Positions 57,859 to 64,000 of a stretch of DNA of 64,000 nt are shown here, in pieces. The stretch comes from a virus. Location of the stretch: positions 276,173-340,172 of the IMG/VR virus record IMGVR_UViG_3300042473_001265; one strand, given 5' to 3'. Under the pieces are notes generated by a model. The model saw only the letters and a program-made list of their open reading frames with translations, did not search any database and was not told the DNA's origin. Positions within the stretch are counted from its first letter, which is position 1; each line of letters starts with the position of its first letter. A program made the translations under genes and the position numbers.

Positions 57859-58254
57859 GTGAACATAACTGTATACAGCTGGAATCTACTAAAAGAATCC
57901 TGTGAGCGTTGGTCGGTGCCCAGAGACTTTGCCGACCCCATGCTGAACTATCTGGTGTATGGTTATGCGCCAGGTAGTTGTTTCTCTGCGGTGTTGGCCA
58001 ATGACTTTTTTAGAGCAATTGGATCCAGCCATCCCAGTAACACTGTGGAAGCATTCAAGGCCTTGTCTGGTTGGATCCAAGATACTATGCCTCGTGAAGC
58101 ATTCGGCAGCTACGAAACTGTTCGACAGTGGTGTCAGCTTGATGCTGGGACTCGCCGAGCGATCCTTGAACGTCAGGGGCTGATCTATACCCAGCATGAA
58201 GAAGTGTTCAAGATTCTACGGAATGAGCATGCTGTGGAACCTGTATTATACTAA
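57859..58254 (+). CDS. hypothetical protein, 131 aa
   Basis: GTG start. Pattern YLVYGYAPGSCFSAVLANDFFRAIGSSHPSNTVEAFKALSGWI is typical of a phage protein family without known function (compact helical domain). Not related to the paralogues around it. Possible ribosome site GTTGAATCG is weak. Confidence 0.65.
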   Translation: MNITVYSWNLLKESCERWSVPRDFADPMLNYLVYGYAPGSCFSAVLANDFFRAIGSSHPSNTVEAFKALSGWIQDTMPREAFGSYETVRQWCQLDAGTRRAILERQGLIYTQHEEVFKILRNEHAVEPVLY

Positions 58255-58268
58255 CACGGAGTTGAACC

Positions 58269-58568
58269 ATGATGCAAGATTTCATGTATGAGCAAACTCG
58301 AGTCACTGTGACCGACACATGGGATGACGAGATATCACAGTCTGTGATTGCAGCCGCAGTCAATGCGCCTCGAGTCAGCTACAGGATTTATTATTCCCAG
58401 GACAACCTGACCCGTAGGATTTTTGTTCATCGCGGCTGGCCCAACTGCACACCCGCAGAGATTGACGCATTGTTGGGCTTGGGATTTGTATTTGCACAAC
58501 CCGGTGATGCAGACAACATTCCCAACCAAGCCGTAGAGGAACATGAAATTGAAGGAATCGAACCATGA
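58269..58568 (+). CDS. hypothetical protein, 99 aa
   Basis: MMQDFMYEQTRVTVTDTWDDE opening; middle APRVSYRIYYSQDNLTRRIFVHRGWPNC; acidic end EEHEIEGIEP. Starts after an ACGGAGTTG site. ATGA overlap with the next tiny gene. Unknown. Confidence 0.6.
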   Translation: MMQDFMYEQTRVTVTDTWDDEISQSVIAAAVNAPRVSYRIYYSQDNLTRRIFVHRGWPNCTPAEIDALLGLGFVFAQPGDADNIPNQAVEEHEIEGIEP

Positions 58569-58687
58569 AAGTCTACAAGCACAGCAACGGTAAAACAAGT
58601 CTATTTCCTGAACACATTCCCCAGGGTTGGGTAGTTTTTCTAAATCCCAACACATTTGACATTGTATGGCGTAGGAGTGGATCATGA
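58565..58687 (+). CDS. small protein, 40 aa
   Basis: MKVYKHSNGKTSLFPEHIPQ, then GWVVFLNPNTFDIVWRRSGS. Too short for family assignment, but its ATGA overlaps on both sides fit the chain of coupled genes. Confidence 0.5.
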   Translation: MKVYKHSNGKTSLFPEHIPQGWVVFLNPNTFDIVWRRSGS

Positions 58688-58926
58688 CAATTGAACAAGA
58701 ATATCTAGAAAAATACATAAATCCTCGGATTAAAAAATTGTTTGAACAGGCCAATGGACAATTTTACATTTCTCCTGGCAACCAAACTCCGCGATTCGTG
58801 TTTGAACACAACAACATGCTTGATTTTATTGACTTGATTGTGCAGGAATGTGCCCGGATTGCTGACACAGCAGAGCCCTATCAAACCAGCGATTTGATTT
58901 TGAAACACTTTGGAGTTGAATCATGA
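58684..58926 (+). CDS. MNxRI/HFGVE paralogue 7 with N-terminal extension, 80 aa
   Basis: MTIEQEYLEKYINPRIKKLFEQA replaces the usual start; LDFIDLIVQECARIA and ILKHFGVES are kept. ATGA overlaps. Confidence 0.72.
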   Translation: MTIEQEYLEKYINPRIKKLFEQANGQFYISPGNQTPRFVFEHNNMLDFIDLIVQECARIADTAEPYQTSDLILKHFGVES

Positions 58927-59042
58927 CCGAAGGAGAACGAGCAGGACGCTGGGCTATGATATATCTCTATACGGCGTTGTTTGCTTTATGGTTTAATATT
59001 GTTGCCATTGCGGTTTGGCACATCCGGGAGTGGTTTTTATGA
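58923..59042 (+). CDS. single-helix membrane peptide, 39 aa
   Basis: MTEGERAGRWAMIYLYTALF, then one hydrophobic helix (ALWFNIVAIAVWHI) and REWFL. Overlaps both neighbours, inserted between paralogues 7 and 8. Unknown. Confidence 0.5.
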   Translation: MTEGERAGRWAMIYLYTALFALWFNIVAIAVWHIREWFL

Positions 59043-59269
59043 ACGAACGAATTCGAGAACTTGCCGAACAGGCTGGAATTGAATTTACCTATGACCCAAC
59101 TGAGACTCCTATGCGAGCTTTTGTGGAATGTTGGGAAGATGAGATGGCAAAGTTCGCCCAGTTGATTGTGCAGGAATGTGGTCGAGCATTGAATCCCATG
59201 TTGCGTGACATGATCAGTCGCGGCCAGGCCGTAGACATGATTAAACAACATTTCGGAGTTGAAGAATGA
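59039..59269 (+). CDS. MNxRI/HFGVE paralogue 8, 76 aa
   Basis: MNERIRELAEQAG, IEFTYDPTETP and RAFVECWED block (as in paralogue 5), AKFAQLIVQECGRAL, MIKQHFGVEE. ATGA overlap with the GIY-YIG-like gene that follows. Confidence 0.75.
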   Translation: MNERIRELAEQAGIEFTYDPTETPMRAFVECWEDEMAKFAQLIVQECGRALNPMLRDMISRGQAVDMIKQHFGVEE

Positions 59270-59778
59270 AATCACATTATACCTGCGGAAAATGTAACCT
59301 GTTGTTAGAAGCAGGTGACAAACATTTTTTTACTCACAGTCTTAAAAAAGTATCTAATAATAGTAATTTAACAGTTATTGGACAATGTAAAGCCTGCGCC
59401 AAACAATATGCTACAAAATGGCGTAGTGACATTAAGGCCAAAGGATTAGTTCGTAGTCAAAAGACAACAATAGCATTAGCAGGTGCAGTTACAGGAACCG
59501 TGTATGTTATCGGTACTGATAGTCCCGGAGCTCCTTATAAAATTGGAATAACTTCGGGATCAGATACTCGAAAAAGAAAAGCAGCATTACAAACAGCACA
59601 CTGGATGGATCTTAAAGAAGTTTGGAAATCAGACTTGTTGTACCGAGCAGATATTATTGAAAAAAAATTACACAAACATTTTGAAAAGAAATGGGTGAGG
59701 GGAGAATGGTTCAATATCACAAAAGACGATATTACCAATATTCCAAACTTAATAGAACATTTTGGTGTGGAAGAATGA
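59266..59778 (+). CDS. GIY-YIG/T5orf172-like homing nuclease with captured tail
   Basis: 170 residues. Zinc-finger-like C7-x2-C10 and C41-x2-C44, then GTVYVIGTDSPGAPYKIGITSG (GIY-YIG-like core of the MUG113/T5orf172 type), and LYRADIIEKKLHKHFEKKWVRGEWFNI. Its DNA is more AT-rich than its neighbours. The final residues LIEHFGVEE copy the C-terminal tail of the flanking paralogue family, so insertion into a paralogue probably made the fusion. Nuclease activity inferred. Confidence 0.78.
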   Translation: MKSHYTCGKCNLLLEAGDKHFFTHSLKKVSNNSNLTVIGQCKACAKQYATKWRSDIKAKGLVRSQKTTIALAGAVTGTVYVIGTDSPGAPYKIGITSGSDTRKRKAALQTAHWMDLKEVWKSDLLYRADIIEKKLHKHFEKKWVRGEWFNITKDDITNIPNLIEHFGVEE

Positions 59779-60005
59779 GTGACTCCATCATACCCGTAAC
59801 TCAGTTTGCTACCAGCTTCACTGGCGTGCTGCCCATTGCCACTGTGGGCAAAGGTGTTGTCAAACAGGAAAGTTGGCAACAGACCACTTATCCCAATGGT
59901 GCCACGGTCACCAGGATTTATCACAACAGCATTGAAGTGTATGATAACCGTGCAGTTGTGACCCGGCACAATGAACCAAACATCATTGACATATTGATCA
60001 AGTAA
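59775..60005 (+). CDS. small protein, 76 aa
   Basis: MSDSIIPVTQFATSFTGVLPIATVGKGVV, then beta-rich TYPNGATVTRIYHNSIEVYDNRAVV. Overlaps the nuclease stop (ATGA). Last gene of the coupled chain. Unknown. Confidence 0.6.
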   Translation: MSDSIIPVTQFATSFTGVLPIATVGKGVVKQESWQQTTYPNGATVTRIYHNSIEVYDNRAVVTRHNEPNIIDILIK

Positions 60006-60047
60006 TATTAAAATAACACACCAGGAGAAAAGACGATTTTGCTCTGG

Positions 60048-60076
60048 TTGACCATTAATTCCCGTTCTGCTATAAT
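60048..60076 (+). promoter_or_regulatory. sigma70-type promoter, class C(A/G)TTCTGC
   Basis: TTGACC, 17 bases, TATAAT; leader ATACACATAAACAGCAAAC then GGAG. Confidence 0.92.
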
Positions 60077-60104
60077 ATACACATAAACAGCAAACGGAGC
60101 AGAC

Positions 60105-60263
60105 ATGCAGATGACACCGGAACAGAAGGCAGTAGAGATTGAGCGTTTGACAGCTGAATACGAGTGGCTGACTCTCATCAGCTGTAACGGTCGTTACGGT
60201 GGCAACATTTTTATCAAGCAGGCTGCTATTTCTGAAAAATTGCGTGAGTTAGCCAACGATTGA
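60105..60263 (+). CDS. small protein, 52 aa
   Basis: MQMTPEQKAVEIERLTAEYE and a helical end EKLRELAND. Strong promoter and GGAG site. Its TGA stop is inside the next -35. Unknown. Confidence 0.6.
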   Translation: MQMTPEQKAVEIERLTAEYEWLTLISCNGRYGGNIFIKQAAISEKLRELAND

Positions 60264-60288
60264 CCATTAATTCCCATTCTGCTATAAT
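60260..60288 (+). promoter_or_regulatory. sigma70-type promoter overlapping upstream stop codon
   Basis: TTGACC, 17 bases, TATAAT; TGA 60261-60263 is the upstream stop. Nearly identical to the promoter at 60048 including the leader. Confidence 0.92.
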
Positions 60289-60318
60289 ATACACATAAAC
60301 AGCAAACAGGAGAGCCAA

Positions 60319-60534
60319 ATGAGCAAGTTTGAAGTTCGTTTTTTTCGTAGTGAAGATGCAGCATCTTCCAGCTGGCTGGTGACTGAAGTGCTGGCGGACG
60401 ACGGCGAAGGCAATCGCACCAGCGATATCCGTGCTGAATTTGACCCCACCCCTGCGGGGCAGGAACAGGCCCGCGACCTGGCTCATGCGCTGAACCGCGA
60501 AATTGAACAAGAAATCTACGCAGAATTTGGTTGA
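60319..60534 (+). CDS. small protein, 71 aa
   Basis: MSKFEVRFFRSEDAASSSWLV, then acidic DDGEGNRTSDIRAEFDPT and helical LAHALNREIEQEIYAEFG. CAGGAG ribosome site. Unknown. Confidence 0.62.
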   Translation: MSKFEVRFFRSEDAASSSWLVTEVLADDGEGNRTSDIRAEFDPTPAGQEQARDLAHALNREIEQEIYAEFG

Positions 60535-60541
60535 GGCAATT

Positions 60542-60694
60542 ATGAAACCCGTGTCTTTTGTTATACAACTACCGCGTCAGCGTCGCCGAGCTGTGGAACT
60601 GTACAGCCGCGACACGCCGTTCAAATCCCGTGTTGAGCAGTCACGAACAGTGTACACTCGTCGGGTCAAACATGCCAAACAATTACAAGAGTAA
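60542..60694 (+). CDS. small basic protein, 50 aa
   Basis: ATG 60542 with GAGG upstream; the in-frame ATG at 60503 lies in the preceding gene. MKPVSFVIQLPRQRRRAVEL, strongly basic, perhaps nucleic-acid binding. Unknown. Confidence 0.55.
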   Translation: MKPVSFVIQLPRQRRRAVELYSRDTPFKSRVEQSRTVYTRRVKHAKQLQE

Positions 60695-60699
60695 ACCGT

Positions 60700-60855
60700 A
60701 TGACTATTCAACATTGGGATTATTTAAAAACTGCAATGGAAGTGCTGGAGTCTGGCCAAGCCAGTGACGCCAACACCATCAAAATACTCAAGATCATGAG
60801 CGAAATCTGTGCAATGAACGCACAAAAGATGACACAGCTTCTGGTTGACCAATAA
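60700..60855 (+). CDS. small protein, 51 aa
   Basis: MTIQHWDYLKTAMEVLESGQ, helical, ending LLVDQ. As with the gene ending at 54993, the last codons GTTGACCAATAA are also the next -35 box. Unknown. Confidence 0.55.
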   Translation: MTIQHWDYLKTAMEVLESGQASDANTIKILKIMSEICAMNAQKMTQLLVDQ

Positions 60856-60873
60856 TTGCCATTCTGCTATAAT
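60845..60873 (+). promoter_or_regulatory. sigma70-type promoter embedded in upstream 3' coding end
   Basis: TTGACC, 17 bases, TATAAT; spacer ends CATTCTGC; leader AAACAGCAACAAGGAGTCG. Confidence 0.92.
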
Positions 60874-60903
60874 TAATACTTAAACAGCAACAAGGAGTCG
60901 AAA

Positions 60904-61377
60904 ATGGGTACACGAAGTCGAATTGGTGTCATGCACGGTGACGTTGTTAAGAGTGTTTACTGTCATTGGGATGGCTACCTGGAGCACAATGGCCGGATCC
61001 TGCAAGAGCATTATGGCTCAGATCAATCTCCTAAAGCAAATCATCTTGTAGCACTGGGCGACATCAGTAGTCTGGACAAAGAGATTGGTGAGAAGCATCC
61101 GTTCAGTCGATTTGACACTGACATGTCAGACGAAGCGTATGAGAAACTCTACGGCAACATGACCACTTTTTACGGTCGTGACCGTGGCGAAGAAGGCGTG
61201 GACTTCAAAGTGGCACACACCTTTGCTGCCTTCCTAGATCAGGTTGAGGGCTGTGGCGCAGAGTACTACTACATCATGAAGGACGGTGTGTGGTACTGTG
61301 GTAGCCCTGACAAGGGTAGTAAGCTGGTGGCTCTCTCAGAGGCCTTGGCTGCAATTGGGGAGACTGAACATGCGTAA
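60904..61377 (+). CDS. widespread phage protein (MGTRSRIGV type), 157 aa
   Basis: MGTRSRIGVMHGDVVKSVYC, HWDGYLEHNGRILQEHY, then ALGDISSLDKEIGE. This is a protein family I recognise from many unrelated phages, with no settled function. The next lipoprotein gene starts inside its last codons. Confidence 0.8.
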   Translation: MGTRSRIGVMHGDVVKSVYCHWDGYLEHNGRILQEHYGSDQSPKANHLVALGDISSLDKEIGEKHPFSRFDTDMSDEAYEKLYGNMTTFYGRDRGEEGVDFKVAHTFAAFLDQVEGCGAEYYYIMKDGVWYCGSPDKGSKLVALSEALAAIGETEHA

Positions 61378-61492
61378 AATTGCGTTGGCATTGATTTTGA
61401 TCAGCGTAACTGGCTGCGGCACCATTGGCGGCGCAGTGTCCGGAGCAGGACAAGACCTTGGCCGCGCTGGCGAATACATTCGTAAAATTTAA
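61370..61492 (+). CDS. entericidin-like small lipoprotein
   Basis: 40 residues. Signal peptide with lipobox SVTG|C (MRKIALALILISVTGCGTIG), then a short Gly/Ala-rich helix VSGAGQDLGRAGEYIRKI. This size and GAGxDxxxAGExI pattern match entericidin A/B type lipoproteins, small membrane peptides of proteobacteria. It starts 7 bases before the upstream stop. Lysis or envelope stress roles are possible, unproven. Confidence 0.7.
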   Translation: MRKIALALILISVTGCGTIGGAVSGAGQDLGRAGEYIRKI

Positions 61493-61507
61493 CAATAGGA
61501 AATCATC

Positions 61508-61666
61508 ATGGGTTATTTTAGCGAACTGCACTACGACATTCAAGAGCTGTACCTTGACGGATACGAGCCGCACGAAATTGCCAGCAAATTAAAAATCAGC
61601 ATTGGCAAGATTGTGTCTGTGTTGAATGAGTTTGGTGTGCGATACGACCAACAGGATCCAGCGTGA
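61508..61666 (+). CDS. small helix-turn-helix protein, 52 aa
   Basis: HYDIQELYLDGYEPHEIASKL and KISIGKIVSVLNEFGV form a helix-turn-helix of the resolvase/sigma-like kind. Probably a small DNA-binding protein. GTG of the next gene overlaps its stop. Confidence 0.65.
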   Translation: MGYFSELHYDIQELYLDGYEPHEIASKLKISIGKIVSVLNEFGVRYDQQDPA

Positions 61667-62007
61667 AAGTGGTACAAGAAACCACTGAGTGGACTCATCC
61701 CAATCATGTGTATTTCCTCAACGATGCCCGTAACAAAATGGTTGCGTATGTTCGTTGGGGTACTACACAAATACAGGAGTTCAAAAAGCCCATCAGTTTT
61801 TACACCACAGGACGCCGGTTTCGGGAAGTGCCGAATTTGTGGAATTTTGTTCCAAAAGATCTGGAAACACCGCAGGGTCGTAGTTGGACCGTAGCCGGCT
61901 CAAAAGGTGCAGAATACACTGTGACCGAGTACCAGGGCGAACAAACCTGTTCTTGCCCGGGATTCAAGTTTCGTGGCGCTTGCAAACACATCAAGGAGAC
62001 AGCATAA
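61663..62007 (+). CDS. SWIM zinc-finger protein, 114 aa
   Basis: GTG start overlapping the previous stop. The C-terminal CSCPGFKFRGACKHIKE is the SWIM motif C-x-C-xn-C-x-H, a zinc finger for DNA or protein binding. The N-terminal two thirds (HPNHVYFLNDARNKMVAYVRW) is unassigned. Possible partner of the adjacent HTH protein. Confidence 0.75.
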   Translation: MKVVQETTEWTHPNHVYFLNDARNKMVAYVRWGTTQIQEFKKPISFYTTGRRFREVPNLWNFVPKDLETPQGRSWTVAGSKGAEYTVTEYQGEQTCSCPGFKFRGACKHIKETA

Positions 62008-62213
62008 TGTGGACATTATTGTTAGTGACAGCAATCAACGCTGCACCTGCGCCGGTTGGAACATTTGCAACACAACAGGCCTGCCAAACCTCTGCTAAAG
62101 AATGGCAAGCGCAGGGTGTCAAGGCCGGGTGCGTTCAGCAACCATCGGCGGAAGAGGCCATGAAACAGGCCATGACCATGATGAATGCCTTTGTAAACAG
62201 CATGCCGAAATAA
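62007..62213 (+). CDS. small exported-type protein, 68 aa
   Basis: MWTLLLVTAINAAPAPVGTF resembles a short signal peptide. Two Cys (QQACQT, AGCVQQ) and a helical Met-rich end. Overlaps the SWIM gene (TAATG). Periplasmic location is inference. Confidence 0.6.
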   Translation: MWTLLLVTAINAAPAPVGTFATQQACQTSAKEWQAQGVKAGCVQQPSAEEAMKQAMTMMNAFVNSMPK

Positions 62214-62275
62214 CCCAGGATAATGGCAAAAGTGCCCAGAAACCCCGTGGGAATTTGTGGTCTTTGGCGATAGTA

Positions 62276-62283
62276 CTTAAATA
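62276..62283 (+). promoter_or_regulatory. T4-type late promoter element
   Basis: CTTAAATA, 47 bases before the start of the membrane gene at 62331. Confidence 0.45.
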
Positions 62284-62330
62284 TTTGTCCGTGAGTCGTC
62301 GACTGGCGTATTTTAAAAGGAGTCTATTAT

Positions 62331-62564
62331 ATGGACAAAGCATTAAGCGTATTCAGCAGTCTAATCACTAACATTACCGATGTGGGTATCAAGTTGATTT
62401 CTGTTGCAGTGGTACTTCAAATTCTTTTTGGCGCAGCAGTGCCATTTTTGGGTCTGGATGTAATTGCTAATATCACAAAGATTGTTGCCTCGTTGGGCAG
62501 CCAGGGTCTAGTTGGTTTAGTTGCAGTGGCAGTGTTGTACATGTCATTCACCCGAGGCAAGTGA
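62331..62564 (+). CDS. small hydrophobic membrane protein, 77 aa
   Basis: Two hydrophobic segments (about 18-40 and 58-75) between which lies DVIANITKIVASLGSQG. AAAGGAG ribosome site and late-type element: an abundant late membrane protein. Holin-like size and shape, but two-segment hydrophobic proteins also occur in virions. Confidence 0.6.
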   Translation: MDKALSVFSSLITNITDVGIKLISVAVVLQILFGAAVPFLGLDVIANITKIVASLGSQGLVGLVAVAVLYMSFTRGK

Positions 62565-62587
62565 TAGACTAGCAGTCTATAGAATAG

Positions 62588-62612
62588 AAAACCCGCCTAG
62601 GCGGGTTTTTCT
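62588..62612. terminator. bidirectional rho-independent terminator
   Basis: AAAACCCGCC (62588-62597), TA, GGCGGGTTTT (62600-62609), with T-run on the forward and A-run (T on reverse) before the stem. It sits between convergent genes. Confidence 0.9.
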
Positions 62613-62618
62613 TTGTTT

Positions 62619-63344
62619 TTATATTCCGTACTTTAATTGTAGTGCGTTGGAGTTTTGTTTTATTTGGTCAGCAGTCAGGGCTCGTCCGTATACCGCAGTG
62701 ACACCAATGTTGCCATACCAGAAGTTGTCAAGTCTACCTACATTTTCAGTTGAACTGCTCAGATACTGACTAAATGTTTGCCCTGCCACAGTTCCTACTG
62801 CTTGTCCGTTGAAATAAAAAGTTACTACACCGCCTGTGGTCTGTGTCACAGCAACAATCACCCAGGTGTTTGCGGGAATTGACACATTGTCGCTGAGTCC
62901 GCCAAAACTGTTTGCACTGTAATGTATTTGTAAATTATTCGAAACATCGTGGTGTATATAAGTGTTAAAGTTTCTAAGGCCAGTGTTTGTGCCAAATATC
63001 CCCCGGTAAAAATCAACTCCCGGAGTCCAAGCACTGGCATTGATTTGTATGGCTGCCATGACAGTTTTGCCAGTGTAGGTTTGATTGTACTTGTTAGAGA
63101 CAGTGGACGCATACTGTGAACCGGTGCCGTTGAGTGAGAAATAACTGGCTGGCCCAGCACTAGTCCAAGTTGGACTACCAACCAAGGTGGCTGTGTTGTT
63201 GTTGCCTGACAGATCAGTCCATGTGGTTCCAGAACCAGGATAACTGGCAACATTTCCTGGATCTAGGTACAGTAGCGCACCCGTTGAATTAAACGATGCA
63301 TCGTACACAACGGTGTTGCTGAGTTTTACGCCTTGTATAATCAT
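62619..63344 (-). CDS. LamG/concanavalin-like tail adhesin
   Basis: 241 residues. LYLDPGNVASYPGSGTTWTDLSGNNNTATLVGSPTW and YFNGQAVGTV with VTAVYGRALTADQI are laminin-G/ConA-like lectin domain patterns common in phage tail adhesins. Starts 10 bases after the stop of the fibre gene upstream on this strand. Probably binds host glycan. Confidence 0.8.
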   Translation of the reverse strand: MIIQGVKLSNTVVYDASFNSTGALLYLDPGNVASYPGSGTTWTDLSGNNNTATLVGSPTWTSAGPASYFSLNGTGSQYASTVSNKYNQTYTGKTVMAAIQINASAWTPGVDFYRGIFGTNTGLRNFNTYIHHDVSNNLQIHYSANSFGGLSDNVSIPANTWVIVAVTQTTGGVVTFYFNGQAVGTVAGQTFSQYLSSSTENVGRLDNFWYGNIGVTAVYGRALTADQIKQNSNALQLKYGI

Positions 63345-63354
63345 GGTTGATCCA

Positions 63355-64000
63355 TTAACTAATTTGTATCCAACCGTAATTCACAGTTACAGTGTTGCCG
63401 CTGGTATTGTCGATACCAAAAGAGAACACATTGGTATTGGCCACCGCAGGAGAGGCATTGCTGATAGCGCCGGCTGTGCCTATGATTTGAGCAGGGATGC
63501 TGGTAAACATCAATATGTTGCCACCGCCTGTATAGTTCCAGGCATACTGATATCCTATTGCTGGCACGTTGGTGTTGGACACACTGACCGTGGCATTGTA
63601 GACTATGATACCGTTGGGTATGTTGCCGTTGATCCATAGTTGATACGTGTTGTTGATTGGCACTGTGAAACTGTAGTTGTTGGTACCTGCAGTCACCGTC
63701 CAAGTTCCTTCGGCCCTGGTGACAACATCCACTGGTGTGTTGTTGGCATAGTTTACAGAGAATGTGTTGCCGGGTAGTGTTAGATTTCCTGTGTTGTCAA
63801 ACACAGTTGAATAACTGCCGGCAACCAGAGTAACATTTGGCTGTGTGCCCACAACATTGCCGGTGATTGAAATATTGCCTACAAAGTTGCTGGCAGTGAC
63901 GTTGCCTGTGGTGCTGATGGCATTGCTGCCAAATGCAGCCAGGAAGGTGGACACATTGGCATTGCCATAACTTGCGGCTATGCCAGTTAACTGGCTACCA
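63355..64000 (-). CDS. tail fibre protein, partial (runs off window)
   Basis: The reading frame stays open to the last base of the window. The end nearest the window edge reads SYGNANVSTFLAAFGSNAISTTGNVTASNFVGNISITGNV, the YGNxNV...ISTTGNVT repeat of phage fibre proteins. The C-terminal part is a beta-rich domain (WTVTAGTNNYSFTVPINNTYQLWING). The N-terminus is missing. An internal GTG (complement of 63952-63954) is not the true start. Confidence 0.85.
   Translation of the reverse strand, partial: GSQLTGIAASYGNANVSTFLAAFGSNAISTTGNVTASNFVGNISITGNVVGTQPNVTLVAGSYSTVFDNTGNLTLPGNTFSVNYANNTPVDVVTRAEGTWTVTAGTNNYSFTVPINNTYQLWINGNIPNGIIVYNATVSVSNTNVPAIGYQYAWNYTGGGNILMFTSIPAQIIGTAGAISNASPAVANTNVFSFGIDNTSGNTVTVNYGWIQIS

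Noticed and set aside
1-64000. tRNA genes
   Set aside because: I saw no cloverleaf with a T-arm GTTCRANYC and matching acceptor stem, but a tRNA search program was not run, so absence is not proven.

Overview
The window reads as one part of the genome of a large T4-like tailed phage (myovirus) of a Gram-negative, probably betaproteobacterial, freshwater or marine host. Genes are tightly packed, many with ATGA or TAATG start/stop overlaps. There are virion genes (tail fibres, a PAAR spike tip, a large structural protein beside it), T4-type late promoter elements (TATAAATA and variants), class Ia ribonucleotide reductase, ATP-dependent DNA ligase and an MGME1/RecB-like exonuclease. The host guess is inference: it rests on strong sigma70-type promoters, a phasin-like protein, an entericidin-like lipoprotein, ClpX/ClpS/ClpP, and a PstS with a PhoB-type box. 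There are no photosynthesis genes, and I saw no tRNA, rRNA, capsid or terminase gene here.

Layout. 1-6.8 kb: conserved phage proteins of virion or assembly type, including a repeat-rich Pro/Ala protein and a nucleotidyltransferase/ligase-like fusion. 6.9-9.5 kb: cold-shock protein, then iscU, iscA and a B12-binding-type radical SAM enzyme. 9.5-12.3 kb: exonuclease and a pectate-lyase-fold tail fibre/spike. 12.3-17.3 kb: nucleotide metabolism (nrdA, small alarmone hydrolase, nrdB, glutaredoxin). 17.3-19.6 kb: PAAR spike tip and large structural protein. 19.6-26.3 kb: small early-type genes and DNA ligase. 26.3-30.2 kb: membrane/zinc-ribbon protein, clpX, hsp20, clpS. 30.2-37.3 kb: phosphoesterase, a block of secreted and membrane proteins (one with eight 22-residue Cys repeats), fatty acid desaturase, pstS. 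37.3-44.2 kb: glycan/small-molecule modification genes (GT10-like, UDP-sugar dehydrogenase, SGNH hydrolase, sulfotransferase-like, 2OG oxygenase, amidinotransferase). 44.2-47.6 kb: tail-fibre-like genes, UV endonuclease, basic histone-like protein. 47.7-51.4 kb: tiny genes, phasin-like protein, FkbM methyltransferase, two exported proteins. 51.4-54.3 kb: two ClpP proteases flanking a reverse-strand gene. 54.3-62.6 kb: an early-type region of more than 25 small genes, including eight paralogues that mostly end in HFGVE-type tails. 62.6-64 kb: reverse-strand fibre genes, the last running off the window.

Regulation. Eighteen sigma70-like promoters, all with 17-base spacers, sit mainly in the small-gene regions, and several have their -35 box inside the upstream stop codon. 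T4-type late elements precede structural-type genes. At several sites the start codon lies at the predicted transcription start, suggesting leaderless messages. A terminator hairpin fused to a promoter occurs twice, bracketing the FkbM gene.

Coherent host-takeover themes are regulated proteolysis (ClpX, ClpS, two ClpP, Hsp20), Fe-S supply with a radical SAM client, dNTP synthesis with a ppGpp-hydrolase-like gene between nrdA and nrdB, phosphate scavenging, lipid/PHA/envelope change, and surface glycan decoration. No gene-free stretch exceeds 300 bases; the longest are 6825-6949, 41927-42099, 47621-47757 and 48186-48338, and each is described below.
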